From an uncultured Bacteroidaceae bacterium (GTDB taxonomy: Bacteria > Bacteroidota > Bacteroidia > Bacteroidales > Bacteroidaceae), in the NCBI GenBank assembly GCA_905235575.1, contig CAJOLZ010000005.1, forward strand, positions 84,818 through 148,817: a stretch of 64,000 nucleotides of DNA. Direction: 5' to 3'. The notes beneath the pieces were generated by a model. That model was not told the DNA's origin. It searched no databases and was given only the letters and a program-made list of their open reading frames with translations. A program made the translations under genes and the position numbers. Shown one piece after another: positions 49,325-58,020 of this stretch. Each line of letters begins with the position of its first letter. Within the stretch, counting starts at the first letter, position 1.

Positions 49325-49364
49325 CAAAGGTACGAATAAGTGTGCGAAACGCAAAATCTATTTG
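49325..49364 (-). promoter_or_regulatory. Promoter of eight-gene run
   Basis: TACCTTTG (49332-49325) preceded by CACACTTATTCG, with TTTTG about 19 nt upstream. The near-palindrome CAAAATCTATTTG (49352-49364) overlaps the -33 box as in the hisG promoter. TTTTTCCAAGCGAG just upstream also matches the hisG region. Confidence 0.6.
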
Positions 49365-49398
49365 ACTTTTTCCAAGCGAGAAGCGATTTGAATGAAAA

Positions 49399-49478
49399 CG
49401 CACCGTGGTGCGACGGGCGTCGCAACGTGGTGCGAAGGCTGTCGCAGCACGGTGCGTCAGCCTGAAAAGCGTGGTGCG
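49399..49478. repeat. 22-bp-pitch palindromic array J (4 units)
   Basis: Units begin at 49399, 49421, 49443 and 49465: CGCACCGTGGTGCG, CGCAACGTGGTGCG, CGCAGCACGGTGCG, AAAAGCGTGGTGCG. It is located between two divergent promoters. Confidence 0.9.
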
Positions 49479-49579
49479 TTTCGGCACGATGTTTCGTGCA
49501 TCTCACTTTTTCGGAGCCTTCCGCAGTGAAGCATACGCTGAAAATGGCTGATATATTTTACTTTTCGCACACTTATTCG

Positions 49580-49587
49580 TACCTTTG
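49580..49587 (+). promoter_or_regulatory. -7 box of gene at 49633
   Basis: TACCTTTG preceded by CGCACACTTATTCG, the same 5' context as the divergent promoter at 49325. The ATG is 45 nt downstream. Confidence 0.6.
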
Positions 49588-49632
49588 CAGGCGAAAAGTA
49601 AAAATTCAACATTAAAATAATTTTCCACAAAA

Positions 49633-50229
49633 ATGAATACCTTCAAACTATGGCTTACGGCCGCCATTCTGACTTTCGGCTGCAGCATGTCCGTCTGTGC
49701 CCAGACGAGCATGGCAGGCCGCGTATACAACAATCCCAACATCATGGCCGATGAGTTCAACAAGAAGATAGCTGGACTCGATAAATCGATGGATTCGATA
49801 CGCAACGCCACCATCGCCGAGGAGGAACAGAAAAAGGGACGGAAGCTGAACGCCGAAGAGATGGCCAAACTGGATGAGCAGATGAAAAAGGCTAACGAAA
49901 TTCTGAAACTGATGCCCAAAGCCATCATCACGGCCATCACGATGGACTTCAAGAGCGAGAAAGATCTGGAAATGCGCGTCCACATGGAAGTTGACGAAAA
50001 CGTCTTGAAGCAGGCAGGTATCGGATGGGCCAAGCGGAAAGCCATGAAAGTTGCCATGGCGATTGCTCCGGAGAAAATGAAGGCAACCTACGAACGTAAG
50101 GGTGACATGCTTATCGTTACCGACAATAAGGAGAATGATAAAGACACGCTGCGCATTGTGAGCGACGGGAAATATCTCGAAGGCAAATTCGACGAAAAGA
50201 CCCCGTTCCGCCTGACGCTTCAGCAGTGA
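49633..50229 (+). CDS. Secreted protein of unknown function
   Basis: A 198-residue protein with a signal peptide (MNTFKLWLTAAILTFGCSMSVCAQ). The mature part has a long charged helix (NAEEMAKLDEQMKKANEILKLMPKAI), a segment with ITMDFKSEKDLEMRVHMEVDENVLKQ, and a small beta domain (KATYERKGDMLIVTDN, then KFDEKTPFRLTLQQ). No catalytic motif is visible. It is followed 4 nt later by a BASS transporter gene and is probably co-transcribed with it. Function unknown. Confidence 0.75.
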   Translation: MNTFKLWLTAAILTFGCSMSVCAQTSMAGRVYNNPNIMADEFNKKIAGLDKSMDSIRNATIAEEEQKKGRKLNAEEMAKLDEQMKKANEILKLMPKAIITAITMDFKSEKDLEMRVHMEVDENVLKQAGIGWAKRKAMKVAMAIAPEKMKATYERKGDMLIVTDNKENDKDTLRIVSDGKYLEGKFDEKTPFRLTLQQ

Positions 50230-50233
50230 CACA

Positions 50234-51172
50234 ATGAAGTCTGTCTGCAATTTCATATCGCGCTACATGGGCGTGCTGGTGCTGGCCGTGGCTGTGCTGG
50301 CCATGCTTGTGCCCGGTGCATTCAGCCACATAAGCCCCTCCATCATCAGCTATCTGCTGGGACTCGTGATGTTCGGCATGGGGCTCACACTTCGTACCGA
50401 GGACTTCCGCATCGTCTTCAGCCGACCACGCGACGTGCTCGTGGGATGTCTGGCGCAGTTCACGATTATGCCACTGCTGGCATGGGCACTGAGCCGCATC
50501 TTCGGTCTGCCGGAGGCGCTGATGCTGGGTGTGGTGCTGGTGGGTTGCTGTCCGGGCGGCACTGCCTCTAATGTCATCACCTATCTCTCGGGAGGCGACG
50601 TGGCACTCTCGGTGGGCATGACTGCCGTCTCCACCCTGCTGGCTCCCCTGCTCACCCCACTGCTGACCTGGCTGCTTGCCGGCGAGACCATCCACGTGAA
50701 CGTGGCCGGAATGTTCCTGAGCATCCTGTGGGTGGTCATCCTGCCCATCGCCGTGGGCCTCGGTGCCCGAAAGCTGTGTCCACGGCTCACCGAACATACG
50801 GCACCCTATCTGCCTGCTTTCTCGTCGCTCGTCATTGCGACCATCGTCGCCATCATCGTTTCGGCCAATGCCGAGAAACTGTGGACAGGCGGTGCTGTGA
50901 TTGTATTGGTGGTGGTGCTGCACAACCTCGGCGGCCTCGCGCTGGGCTATGCCATTGGCAAACTGCTTCGCATGACGAAAGAGAAACGTCGCGCCGTCTG
51001 CATCGAAGTGGGCATGCAAAACTCCGGACTGGCAAGTAGTCTGGCCGCTCTCCACTTTGCCGCCTATCCGCTTGCCACCGTGCCCGGCGCCATCTTCAGC
51101 GTGTGGCACAATATCAGCGGAGCTACAGTTGCACGCTGCTTTAAGAGATTCGACCACAAAATTTCAGAATAA
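50234..51172 (+). CDS. Bile acid:sodium symporter (BASS) family protein
   Basis: A 312-residue inner-membrane protein with about ten membrane segments, two inverted halves with crossover helices. GMGLTLRTEDFRIVFSRPRDVLVG, GVVLVGCCPGGTASNVITYLSGGDVALSV and the C-terminal IEVGMQNSGLASSLA are BASS-family marks around the sodium sites. Bacterial relatives move small organic anions such as pantoate or other keto acids rather than bile acids. It ends before a strong bidirectional hairpin terminator. Confidence 0.9.
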   Translation: MKSVCNFISRYMGVLVLAVAVLAMLVPGAFSHISPSIISYLLGLVMFGMGLTLRTEDFRIVFSRPRDVLVGCLAQFTIMPLLAWALSRIFGLPEALMLGVVLVGCCPGGTASNVITYLSGGDVALSVGMTAVSTLLAPLLTPLLTWLLAGETIHVNVAGMFLSILWVVILPIAVGLGARKLCPRLTEHTAPYLPAFSSLVIATIVAIIVSANAEKLWTGGAVIVLVVVLHNLGGLALGYAIGKLLRMTKEKRRAVCIEVGMQNSGLASSLAALHFAAYPLATVPGAIFSVWHNISGATVARCFKRFDHKISE

Positions 51173-51184
51173 ACTCCCCCATAA

Positions 51185-51222
51185 CAAAAAACCTCTGGAC
51201 TGCCGGAGGTTTTTGTTTTTTC
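51185..51222. terminator. Bidirectional intrinsic terminator
   Basis: AAAAACCTC and GAGGTTTTT enclose an 11-nt loop region (with further TGG/CCG-like pairing), flanked by A-runs and T-runs on both sides. It lies between the convergent BASS and porV genes and can serve both. Confidence 0.85.
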
Positions 51223-51238
51223 TATACATCGAAAGGAA

Positions 51239-52411
51239 TCAGCGACGACGCCCGAAGAGGTCGCGAATGCCGTCGAGGTCGAAACCAAGCGAGAAACGCA
51301 TGGTCTGGTCGAGCGGATTTGACTGACTGGTGCTGAAAACGTAGGCGGCATCGACAGTGAACACGCTCATGTGGAAACCTGCTCCCACGGTGAAATACTT
51401 GCGGTTACCCTTGTTGGCAGCTTCGTGATGATAACCTCCGCGCAGCATGAAACGGTCGTTGTAGGTATACTCGCAACCCAAACTCCACTGTATCTCTTCC
51501 ATCTCCTCCTTGAAGCCGTTGGGGGCATCGTGGAAACTCTTGAAGATACCTGCAATGGGCGATATGTCGTAGTAGTCCTTCTGCACACGGTCGGTATAGT
51601 CGTTATCGGCTTCGCCTTCCTCCTGCTTGGGATAGGTGGGCACCAGCAGTTTGTTGGCATCGGCAGCAACGCTGAATTTGTTATACTCGTTGAAAGGGAT
51701 GGTCAGGTTCATACCCAAACGGAGATTGGTGGGAATGAATTCGGAGTTATCATCGCCTCCATAAGAGATCTTGCTACCAATGTTGTTGATGTTCAATCCC
51801 CATCCGAAGCTACACTCGCGACTTCCAGCCACAAAATAGCCGAGACGATACATGGCGATGTCGGCTGCAAAAGCCTTACCGGCACTGCTCTCTGCCGTAT
51901 AGTCGAACTTGATGTCGCTGTATATGAAGCGCATATTCACAGCCATGGAGAAACGCTCACTGAGCATACGGCTGTAACCCACATCGAAGGCAAACTCGTA
52001 GGGATTGATGGTCATGTCGTCCATGTCACTAACGTACACCTCACCAAGTGAAAAGAAACGCAGCGAACTGTGGATGGCTGAATAGTCACCGATGCGGTAG
52101 AAGCCCACCAGATTTGCCAGATTGATGTCGTCGACAATCTTGCGCAACCAGGGTGTGTAGCTTACGGACACACCTGCACGAGCTATATTGAATGGATACT
52201 TGGCTGGGTTCCAGTATTGCGAATTGACGTCGGCCTCGGTGGCAGCACCTACATCACCCATGGCACCGGCACGAGCGTCGGGTGCAATGGATAGCGAGGT
52301 GACACTGGTGTTCACCGGGTTGAACATATTTCTCTTGTCCTGTGCACTCACTGCGGCAGCTACCCAAACGGCTGTCGCAAGCAGAAAGGCTCTGTATATT
52401 TGCGTTCTCAT
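51239..52411 (-). CDS. porV: PorV (LptO), type IX secretion outer-membrane protein
   Basis: A 390-residue FadL-like beta-barrel with a signal peptide (cleavage near VSAQDK). TSVTSLSIAPDARAGAMGDVGAATEADVNSQYWNPAKYPF is the family N-terminal block, and strands such as YSRMLSERFSMAVNMRFIYSD and RFSLGFDLDGI follow. PorV shuttles cargo from the SprA translocon to the PorU attachment complex at the cell surface. It starts 26 nt after porU and ends at a terminator. Confidence 0.94.
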   Translation of the reverse strand: MRTQIYRAFLLATAVWVAAAVSAQDKRNMFNPVNTSVTSLSIAPDARAGAMGDVGAATEADVNSQYWNPAKYPFNIARAGVSVSYTPWLRKIVDDINLANLVGFYRIGDYSAIHSSLRFFSLGEVYVSDMDDMTINPYEFAFDVGYSRMLSERFSMAVNMRFIYSDIKFDYTAESSAGKAFAADIAMYRLGYFVAGSRECSFGWGLNINNIGSKISYGGDDNSEFIPTNLRLGMNLTIPFNEYNKFSVAADANKLLVPTYPKQEEGEADNDYTDRVQKDYYDISPIAGIFKSFHDAPNGFKEEMEEIQWSLGCEYTYNDRFMLRGGYHHEAANKGNRKYFTVGAGFHMSVFTVDAAYVFSTSQSNPLDQTMRFSLGFDLDGIRDLFGRRR

Positions 52412-52437
52412 AACGTATAAATAACTCCCAGAGGCGT

Positions 52438-55400
52438 TTATTTATTGTTTATGACAATGATTTTTTGCGTCTTGGAAACACGTTTACTGCCATCGCACTG
52501 CATCTGACAGCGACAGAGGTAGACGCCAGAACCTAACTTACCACCCGATTGCGTGGTCAAATCCCACGGGATACGATATACGCCCGACGAGGACGAACCG
52601 GTCTCGGTATGCGTATAAAGACGACGTCCGGCGAAGTCGAACACATCGAGCGTAAAGGTGCATGTAGCCCCGGGACGGTCGTGCGACACGATGAATGTCG
52701 TGCTGACCGTAGCAGGATTGGGGCTGGCGGTGAGCTGCATGATGTGTGGTTTGAGCGAGGAATCGACGACGAAATCGAGCGAAGTAGTGGTGGAATTGTT
52801 CAAGACGTCCCAGGCTCGGAACGTGAGCGAATGTGTACCGGCTTCGAGCGACGGAATGCTGAACGTAACAATGCCACGGGTGAAATCACCGAAGTCGGCA
52901 TGATAATAATCATTAAGGTTATAGGTGAGGTCAGCACGACCGTCGATGCAGAGACTGAGGTCATGGCCCACACCATTGCCGCTTGTACTGATGCCACTCA
53001 CGTCCTGAAGAGCTGCGATGAAGAAAGGTTCGCTGTTCACGACGTCGCCATTCTGGAAGTTTTCATCGTTGAGGAAGGCATAGAGCCTGGGGCCGATAGT
53101 GTCGGCAGCAAGGTCATCACTCACGCCACCCAAGGTAAACTGCTCGTTGTATCCACTGGCTTCAGTCTGTCTGTCGTTACTCACAGCATAAAAGACGATG
53201 CGTCCCGTGGCGTCGCTGTAGTTTATGTCGACTGGCACAACGAAGTCAAAACTGAAACGTCCGTTGTGCACACTGTCATTGGCTGTATAGAGTGCCGTGC
53301 CACGGTCTTGAAACTCGAATGGGACTTTGGCTCCCGCATTGTTCAGGCAAGTGACGGTGCGTTCGCTGTCGAAGAATCGCATGGTGAGCACACCCTGAAA
53401 ATCGCTGAGGAGCGACTGCGAACGGTCGTTAACGTGTCCGCTCAGATGCACCTTCTGTCCAGCTTGCAATGGGATGGGTGTTTCGGAGAGCAACTGGCCG
53501 TTGATGCTGTCAAGTACCACCTTTTGCAGAGGAGCACCGATGGTCAGCGCAGGGTCACCAAGGAGTGCATAATGAAGCTTATTCTCCTCGTTACCTCCTT
53601 CGAGACCAGCTGTGATGATGGCATTCTTCGCCAGATATATGGCATCGCCGAGACGATAGCGCTCTCCCTTGTCATCGCAGGCAAAGAGATAGTGCATGAA
53701 GTAACGGTTCATATCCAGATTCTGGTTGGCATATACGGTGCGAGTAGTACCATAGAATGCCAATGCGCCGCCCGCTGCATTGAGCACCGCTGCCTCACCG
53801 ATGTTTTCGAGACCATTGTCGAAAGGCATGACGTCACAGGCGGCAGTCACCCACAAGGGAAGGTTTGAGCCTTGGAACTGACGGAAGTCTTCGAGGTTGA
53901 TAACAAATTCGTGGCTGAGCGTATTAGGGCCGCCGTGACCGGTGTAGTTCATCACAAGTGCTCCCTCTTCCTGTTGTTTCTTCATAAGAGCCGTCACCTC
54001 GGGATAGGTGTTGCTCTTGATGGAGCTCACACGCTTATAGGCATCCCACATCGTCTTGCGTATTTCGATGTCGGGATTGTCCGTTGCAATGCGTTTGGCC
54101 ACGTCGTCTGCATACCGCATGTGTTCGTTTTCGTCACCGTCGTCACCCATGATGTTCACTATGTTTTTCCATGCGTCGGCGTTGCGATGACTGATGTATG
54201 CGATGCTCTTATCCACCATCACGCGGGCTTCGGACTCTGAGGACACGGGAAAACGACCGACGCCTATGTCTGACTTATCCTTGAGCAACGAGCCTCCCTC
54301 ACCATCGTCGAGAAGTCCGAAGTAGTCCTCCATCACATAGCAACGAGTGTCGCTCAGGCTGTTGTCGCTTTCGTAACATAGCAGATAGTCGTCGGGATTC
54401 ATGTTGCGCCAGGCCGAGCTGAGCATGCGGTTGTCCCACGCACAGTCGCCCATCAGAAGCAGATAGCGTGGCGATATTCCGCCGGAAGAAGCACGGTCGT
54501 AGAGCATCTTCATGAAACGACGGTAGGCTGTGGCATCGGGAGTTCCACTTGAGAATTCGTTGTAAACCTGGTCGGCTCGCACCACAGCCACACGCAGTCC
54601 GTCGAACAGTCTGTGCGCCTCGGCCAGACGTTCTGCCTGGTACCAGAGTTTTCCGCTCGCAGGAATGATGATGACCATGTCAAGGCTGTCCATCGCATGC
54701 AGGTCTTGGTTCGCCACCTCGCCACGATATACGGGCTGGGGATATGAATAGGTCGGATCGAAGCAGACATAGGAGCGGCTGGCATCGGCCACCGTGGCTG
54801 CCAGTCCGGTTCCTTCCACATAGTTGGTTTCGAGCATGGCTGCAGGCGAACCTGGCTTGCCAATTTGCATCATCACATGGCCTTGCGGCGCCGTGGTCTG
54901 AAAGATGCCACCCGTGCCCGACGTCTGACTGAAGGCCACATATCCGTCGTGAGGCGTCAGTCGGCGCGTGTAGTGAAGTGCCATATAGTCGAGGCGTGCA
55001 TCGTTGCCGGCGGTGGAAGTCAGGCGGATGTTCCATGTATCGCCGGTGGAAAGCGACGACACGTTGAAGGTGTTGGTGGCTGCTGTTCCGTAGGTATACT
55101 GCGTGAGGGCAGGCAGCGTCATCTTCGTCTGATTGGTGCCGTTTACGTTTGTCACCATCTCGGTCACGGTCTTTGCACCCGCCGTAAAAGCCACGGTGAG
55201 GGATTCGTTGCCCACCGAGGAGAGAGTCTGCAAGCGATAAGAGCGGCTGCCCGTTGTGCCGATGTTGGCAAACTCGTAGAGATGTCGGCCGCCCGTGAAC
55301 CATGCGTATTCGTCTCGTTCGTAGAGGACATGGTCGGTGAACGACGTATAGGTGCGATAACCGCTGCCCGTGGGTGACGGGATTGTCTCGATGGAACTCG

Positions 55401-56193
55401 GCGTGCTTTCCTCGCGCAGGAAGTAGTATGCCGCGTTGGCATAGTGGTTCAGGATGCGGTTGTTGCCCCGCCAATGCAGGAGACCGTTGCCCCAGAAGAG
55501 CCACGCATCGAGCGACTGGCTGTAGTAGAGCGGCACTTCCTCCAGGTCGTCATAGTCTGTGTCGGCCTTGATGACTTCGTCCTGGCGGTGTCCGCCGTAG
55601 CCGTACAGGTGAACATTCTCGGGTCGGGTAAAGCCCATCTTGCGGAGTGCCGAGCGTGTGAGCTGATACATGCCGTCGTCGGTGATGCTGATTTTCACCC
55701 ATCGGCCCTCGGCCAGTTGCGAGTGTGCGGCATAGCGTTCGCCTCGCTCGGGGGCGGCGCGGCGAGCCGTCGGTTTCAGCTCGGCAGTTATCATCACACG
55801 TGCGCTGAGCAGTTTCTCGTAATGTCCGTTCCGACGCACGATGGGCACGAAGGCGATGTCCAGCATGCCCTCGCGACGCAGCACGCCCACGTGGCTTTCG
55901 ATACGAATCTCCTCCCCTATCAACGAGTCGAAGCGTGCCACCACCTCTACCTCGCGTTTCGTGAGCGGACCGTATTCGGGATACTCCAAAGCGACGGAGT
56001 ATGTGTGCTGGCGATAGTCGGTCTCCAGCGGCACCACCTCGGAGTAGACAGGCAGCAGCGAGTCTATGCGGAGCTCGTTCCAGTCGAGCACAGTGAACTG
56101 GCTCCGGATGTTCTCCGAGGTTGAACCCTCGCCCTGTCCGTAAACGGAGAGGGAGAGAAGGGCGGATATCAGGATGCACAAAGTGCGAAACAT
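52438..56193 (-). CDS. porU: PorU, type IX secretion system sortase
   Basis: A 1251-residue C25-like cysteine peptidase that cuts the C-terminal signal of type IX cargo and attaches it to surface lipopolysaccharide. A signal peptide is followed by an N-terminal beta region, then the gingipain-like catalytic domain with the His in MNYTGHGGPNTLSHE and the Cys in VTAACDVMPFDN, and a C-terminal type IX signal domain (TASPNPATVSTTF, then VFDFAGRRLY and GSGVYLCRC). The family is typically 1100-1300 residues. It sits 18 nt after the FAH-family gene and just before porV. Confidence 0.94.
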   Translation of the reverse strand: MFRTLCILISALLSLSVYGQGEGSTSENIRSQFTVLDWNELRIDSLLPVYSEVVPLETDYRQHTYSVALEYPEYGPLTKREVEVVARFDSLIGEEIRIESHVGVLRREGMLDIAFVPIVRRNGHYEKLLSARVMITAELKPTARRAAPERGERYAAHSQLAEGRWVKISITDDGMYQLTRSALRKMGFTRPENVHLYGYGGHRQDEVIKADTDYDDLEEVPLYYSQSLDAWLFWGNGLLHWRGNNRILNHYANAAYYFLREESTPSSIETIPSPTGSGYRTYTSFTDHVLYERDEYAWFTGGRHLYEFANIGTTGSRSYRLQTLSSVGNESLTVAFTAGAKTVTEMVTNVNGTNQTKMTLPALTQYTYGTAATNTFNVSSLSTGDTWNIRLTSTAGNDARLDYMALHYTRRLTPHDGYVAFSQTSGTGGIFQTTAPQGHVMMQIGKPGSPAAMLETNYVEGTGLAATVADASRSYVCFDPTYSYPQPVYRGEVANQDLHAMDSLDMVIIIPASGKLWYQAERLAEAHRLFDGLRVAVVRADQVYNEFSSGTPDATAYRRFMKMLYDRASSGGISPRYLLLMGDCAWDNRMLSSAWRNMNPDDYLLCYESDNSLSDTRCYVMEDYFGLLDDGEGGSLLKDKSDIGVGRFPVSSESEARVMVDKSIAYISHRNADAWKNIVNIMGDDGDENEHMRYADDVAKRIATDNPDIEIRKTMWDAYKRVSSIKSNTYPEVTALMKKQQEEGALVMNYTGHGGPNTLSHEFVINLEDFRQFQGSNLPLWVTAACDVMPFDNGLENIGEAAVLNAAGGALAFYGTTRTVYANQNLDMNRYFMHYLFACDDKGERYRLGDAIYLAKNAIITAGLEGGNEENKLHYALLGDPALTIGAPLQKVVLDSINGQLLSETPIPLQAGQKVHLSGHVNDRSQSLLSDFQGVLTMRFFDSERTVTCLNNAGAKVPFEFQDRGTALYTANDSVHNGRFSFDFVVPVDINYSDATGRIVFYAVSNDRQTEASGYNEQFTLGGVSDDLAADTIGPRLYAFLNDENFQNGDVVNSEPFFIAALQDVSGISTSGNGVGHDLSLCIDGRADLTYNLNDYYHADFGDFTRGIVTFSIPSLEAGTHSLTFRAWDVLNNSTTTSLDFVVDSSLKPHIMQLTASPNPATVSTTFIVSHDRPGATCTFTLDVFDFAGRRLYTHTETGSSSSGVYRIPWDLTTQSGGKLGSGVYLCRCQMQCDGSKRVSKTQKIIVINNK

Positions 56194-56211
56194 CTCTCTA
56201 ATTATAATATG

Positions 56212-56829
56212 TCATTTAGCGTTGAAGGCGAGCAGACGCCGTCCCTCGAGGTAGCCTTCCAGGCGGTCGTCCACGTGCACGGGCCCCACGCCTGCGGGTG
56301 TACCGGTGAATATCAGGTCGCCTGTCTTCAGCGTAAAGAAGCGGCTCACGTAGCTCACGATATGATCCACCGTGTGGAGCATGTCGGCTGTGTGGCCCTG
56401 CTGTACGGTGGTTCCGTTGATGTCGAGGCGGAAGTGCAGGTCCTGCACGTCGGGCAGTTCGCTCAGCGACACCCACTCACCGATGGCGGCACTGCCGTCG
56501 AAACCCTTGCAGATGTCCCACGGAAGACCCTCGGCACGCAGCCGCTGCTGCAAGTCGCGCGCGGTGAAGTCGATGCCCACCGTCACTTCCTCGTAGTATC
56601 GATGCGCAAAGCGTTCGGGGATGCTTCGTCCCAGATGGTTGATGCGCACCACCAGCTCCGTCTCGTATTCGCACCGCTGCGTATAGTCGGGCACGAAGAA
56701 AGGGCGTCCTCCACTGAGCAACGCCGAATCGGCCTTCGTGAAAATCACAGGCTCCTCTGTCTTTAATAACGAATTATGCAGCTCTTTATTGTGCGCGGCA
56801 TAGTTCATTCCAACTCCGAATATCTTCAT
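56212..56829 (-). CDS. Fumarylacetoacetate hydrolase family protein
   Basis: A 205-residue short FAH-family protein. MKIFGVGMNYAAHNKELHN, VIFTKADSALL, YETELVVRI (metal-binding Glu), VGIDFTARDLQ, and KTGDLIFTGTPAGVGPV are family blocks. Relatives act as acylpyruvases or oxaloacetate decarboxylase/tautomerases; substrate here is unknown. ATG 56829 is set by the -7 box only 10 nt upstream. It is the first gene of the run with porU and porV. Confidence 0.88.
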   Translation of the reverse strand: MKIFGVGMNYAAHNKELHNSLLKTEEPVIFTKADSALLSGGRPFFVPDYTQRCEYETELVVRINHLGRSIPERFAHRYYEEVTVGIDFTARDLQQRLRAEGLPWDICKGFDGSAAIGEWVSLSELPDVQDLHFRLDINGTTVQQGHTADMLHTVDHIVSYVSRFFTLKTGDLIFTGTPAGVGPVHVDDRLEGYLEGRRLLAFNAK

Positions 56830-56838
56830 AGCTGTCGG

Positions 56839-56846
56839 CAAAGTTA
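56839..56846 (-). promoter_or_regulatory. -7 box of FAH-porU-porV unit
   Basis: TAACTTTG on the minus strand, 9-10 nt before ATG 56829, implies an almost leaderless transcript and rules out the in-frame start at 56850. Confidence 0.55.
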
Positions 56847-57041
56847 GCACTTTTTCGGAAAGTAACGGACTTTCAAGCCCACGTTTTTACATATAAGTTA
56901 TGATAAGATGAAACAGCAGGCAGCATCAGATTGGGCAGATTATCAATTTGACAAATTTCCTGCTGCCATTCAGAGCGTAGCGATGAATCTCCAGGAGGAC
57001 ATATAAATAATGTATAACAAAAGCGGCAGAGCCTCTCTGAA

Positions 57042-57121
57042 CGCACCGTGCTGCGACGCCCGACGCACTGTGGTGCGACAGCCTGCGCAGCGTGGTGCGA
57101 CAGCCGTCGCACAACGCTGCG
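57042..57121. repeat. 22-bp-pitch palindromic array K (4 units)
   Basis: Units begin at 57042, 57064, 57086 and 57108: CGCACCGTGCTGCG, CGCACTGTGGTGCG, CGCAGCGTGGTGCG, CGCACAACGCTGCG, followed by a T-run. It sits between divergent genes. The rest of the region from 56851 to 57041 shows no recognisable gene. Confidence 0.9.
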
Positions 57122-57191
57122 TTTTTTTGTGCCGCATCGGGCATCAAAATCCGCATTAAACTCGAATCCCTGTCGCGCCTCCGTCTGCTAC

Positions 57192-57231
57192 TGTCCGTTT
57201 CCGTACGCCCGAAGTGTCCGGAAATGGACAC
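57192..57231 (+). promoter_or_regulatory. Candidate enhancer-binding sites upstream of export operon
   Basis: A perfect 6-bp inverted repeat GTGTCC-N6-GGACAC occupies 57214-57231. A second, weaker half-site TGTCC at 57192 lies 23 bp upstream. The sites lie about 40-80 bp before the sigma-54-like promoter, a usual layout for an activator of the NtrC type. Confidence 0.55.
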
Positions 57232-57272
57232 TCACGCACCAGCGCCTCATTCATTATCAATAAGTTACGGTT

Positions 57273-57289
57273 TTGGCACAGAGATTGTA
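57273..57289 (+). promoter_or_regulatory. Sigma-54 (-24/-12) promoter of export operon
   Basis: TTGGCACAGAGATTGTA matches the sigma-54 consensus TTGGCACGNNNNTTGCA with the GG (57275-57276) and the -12 element at the required spacing; the -12 C is T. No TAnnTTTG box is visible before ATG 57331. Confidence 0.6.
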
Positions 57290-57330
57290 CTATTCATAAT
57301 GAATAATGTACAATTTTTAATTAATAGTAT

Positions 57331-58008
57331 ATGGAAACAGTTATCAGACTTACGGAGATTAACAAAATCTACCGAACCGACGAAGTGGAGACACAGGCGT
57401 TGGAGAATGTGAACCTGGAAGTGCAGAAGGGCGAGTTCCTGAGTATCATGGGACCCTCGGGCTGCGGCAAATCGACGTTGCTCAACATCATGGGCCTGCT
57501 GGACGAACCCACAAGTGGCACCATCGAGCTGTGCGGACAGGTGATTGACACGCACATGAACGACAACCGCCTGGCCGAAATTCGCAACAAGACACTGGGC
57601 TTCGTCTTCCAGTCGTTTCACCTCATCCCGACGCTCAACGTACTGGACAACGTGCAGATTCCGCTCATCTACCGCGGCGTGCGCAGCAGCGAACGCATCA
57701 AGTTGGCCAAGGAGATGATTGCTCGCGTCGGACTGAGCCACCGCATGCGCCACCGCCCCACACAGCTCAGCGGCGGTCAGTGCCAGCGCGTCGCCATTGC
57801 CCGCGCCGTCATCGGCAACCCCGAGATACTCCTTGCCGACGAGCCAACAGGTAACCTCGACTCGAAGATGGGTGCCGAGATTATGGAACTGCTGCACAAG
57901 CTCAACCGCGAGGATGGCCGCACCATCGTGATGGTCACGCACAACGAAAAGCAAGCCGAGCAAACAGACCGCATCATCAAGTTCCTCGACGGAAGACAAA
58001 TCATGTAA
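57331..58008 (+). CDS. ABC transporter ATP-binding protein (LolD/MacB type)
   Basis: A 225-residue ATPase that would energise the MacB-type permeases downstream. Walker [13 protein letters not shown] (about residue 40), Q-loop [10 protein letters not shown], signature [14 protein letters not shown], Walker [14 protein letters not shown] and switch His in VTHNEKQ are intact. It is the first gene of a run with two permeases, a TolC-like protein, a HlyD-like adaptor and another permease. Such sets export small molecules or lipoproteins; the substrate is unknown. Confidence 0.93.
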   Translation: METVIRLTEINKIYRTDEVETQALENVNLEVQKGEFLSIMGPSGCGKSTLLNIMGLLDEPTSGTIELCGQVIDTHMNDNRLAEIRNKTLGFVFQSFHLIPTLNVLDNVQIPLIYRGVRSSERIKLAKEMIARVGLSHRMRHRPTQLSGGQCQRVAIARAVIGNPEILLADEPTGNLDSKMGAEIMELLHKLNREDGRTIVMVTHNEKQAEQTDRIIKFLDGRQIM

Positions 58009-58020
58009 TTCACAATTCAT

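Noticed and set aside
56911..56966. Stem-loop from CAGCAGG and CCTGCTG
   Set aside because: A 7-bp inverted repeat with a loop of about 40 nt could be chance; no T-run or conserved context supports a function.
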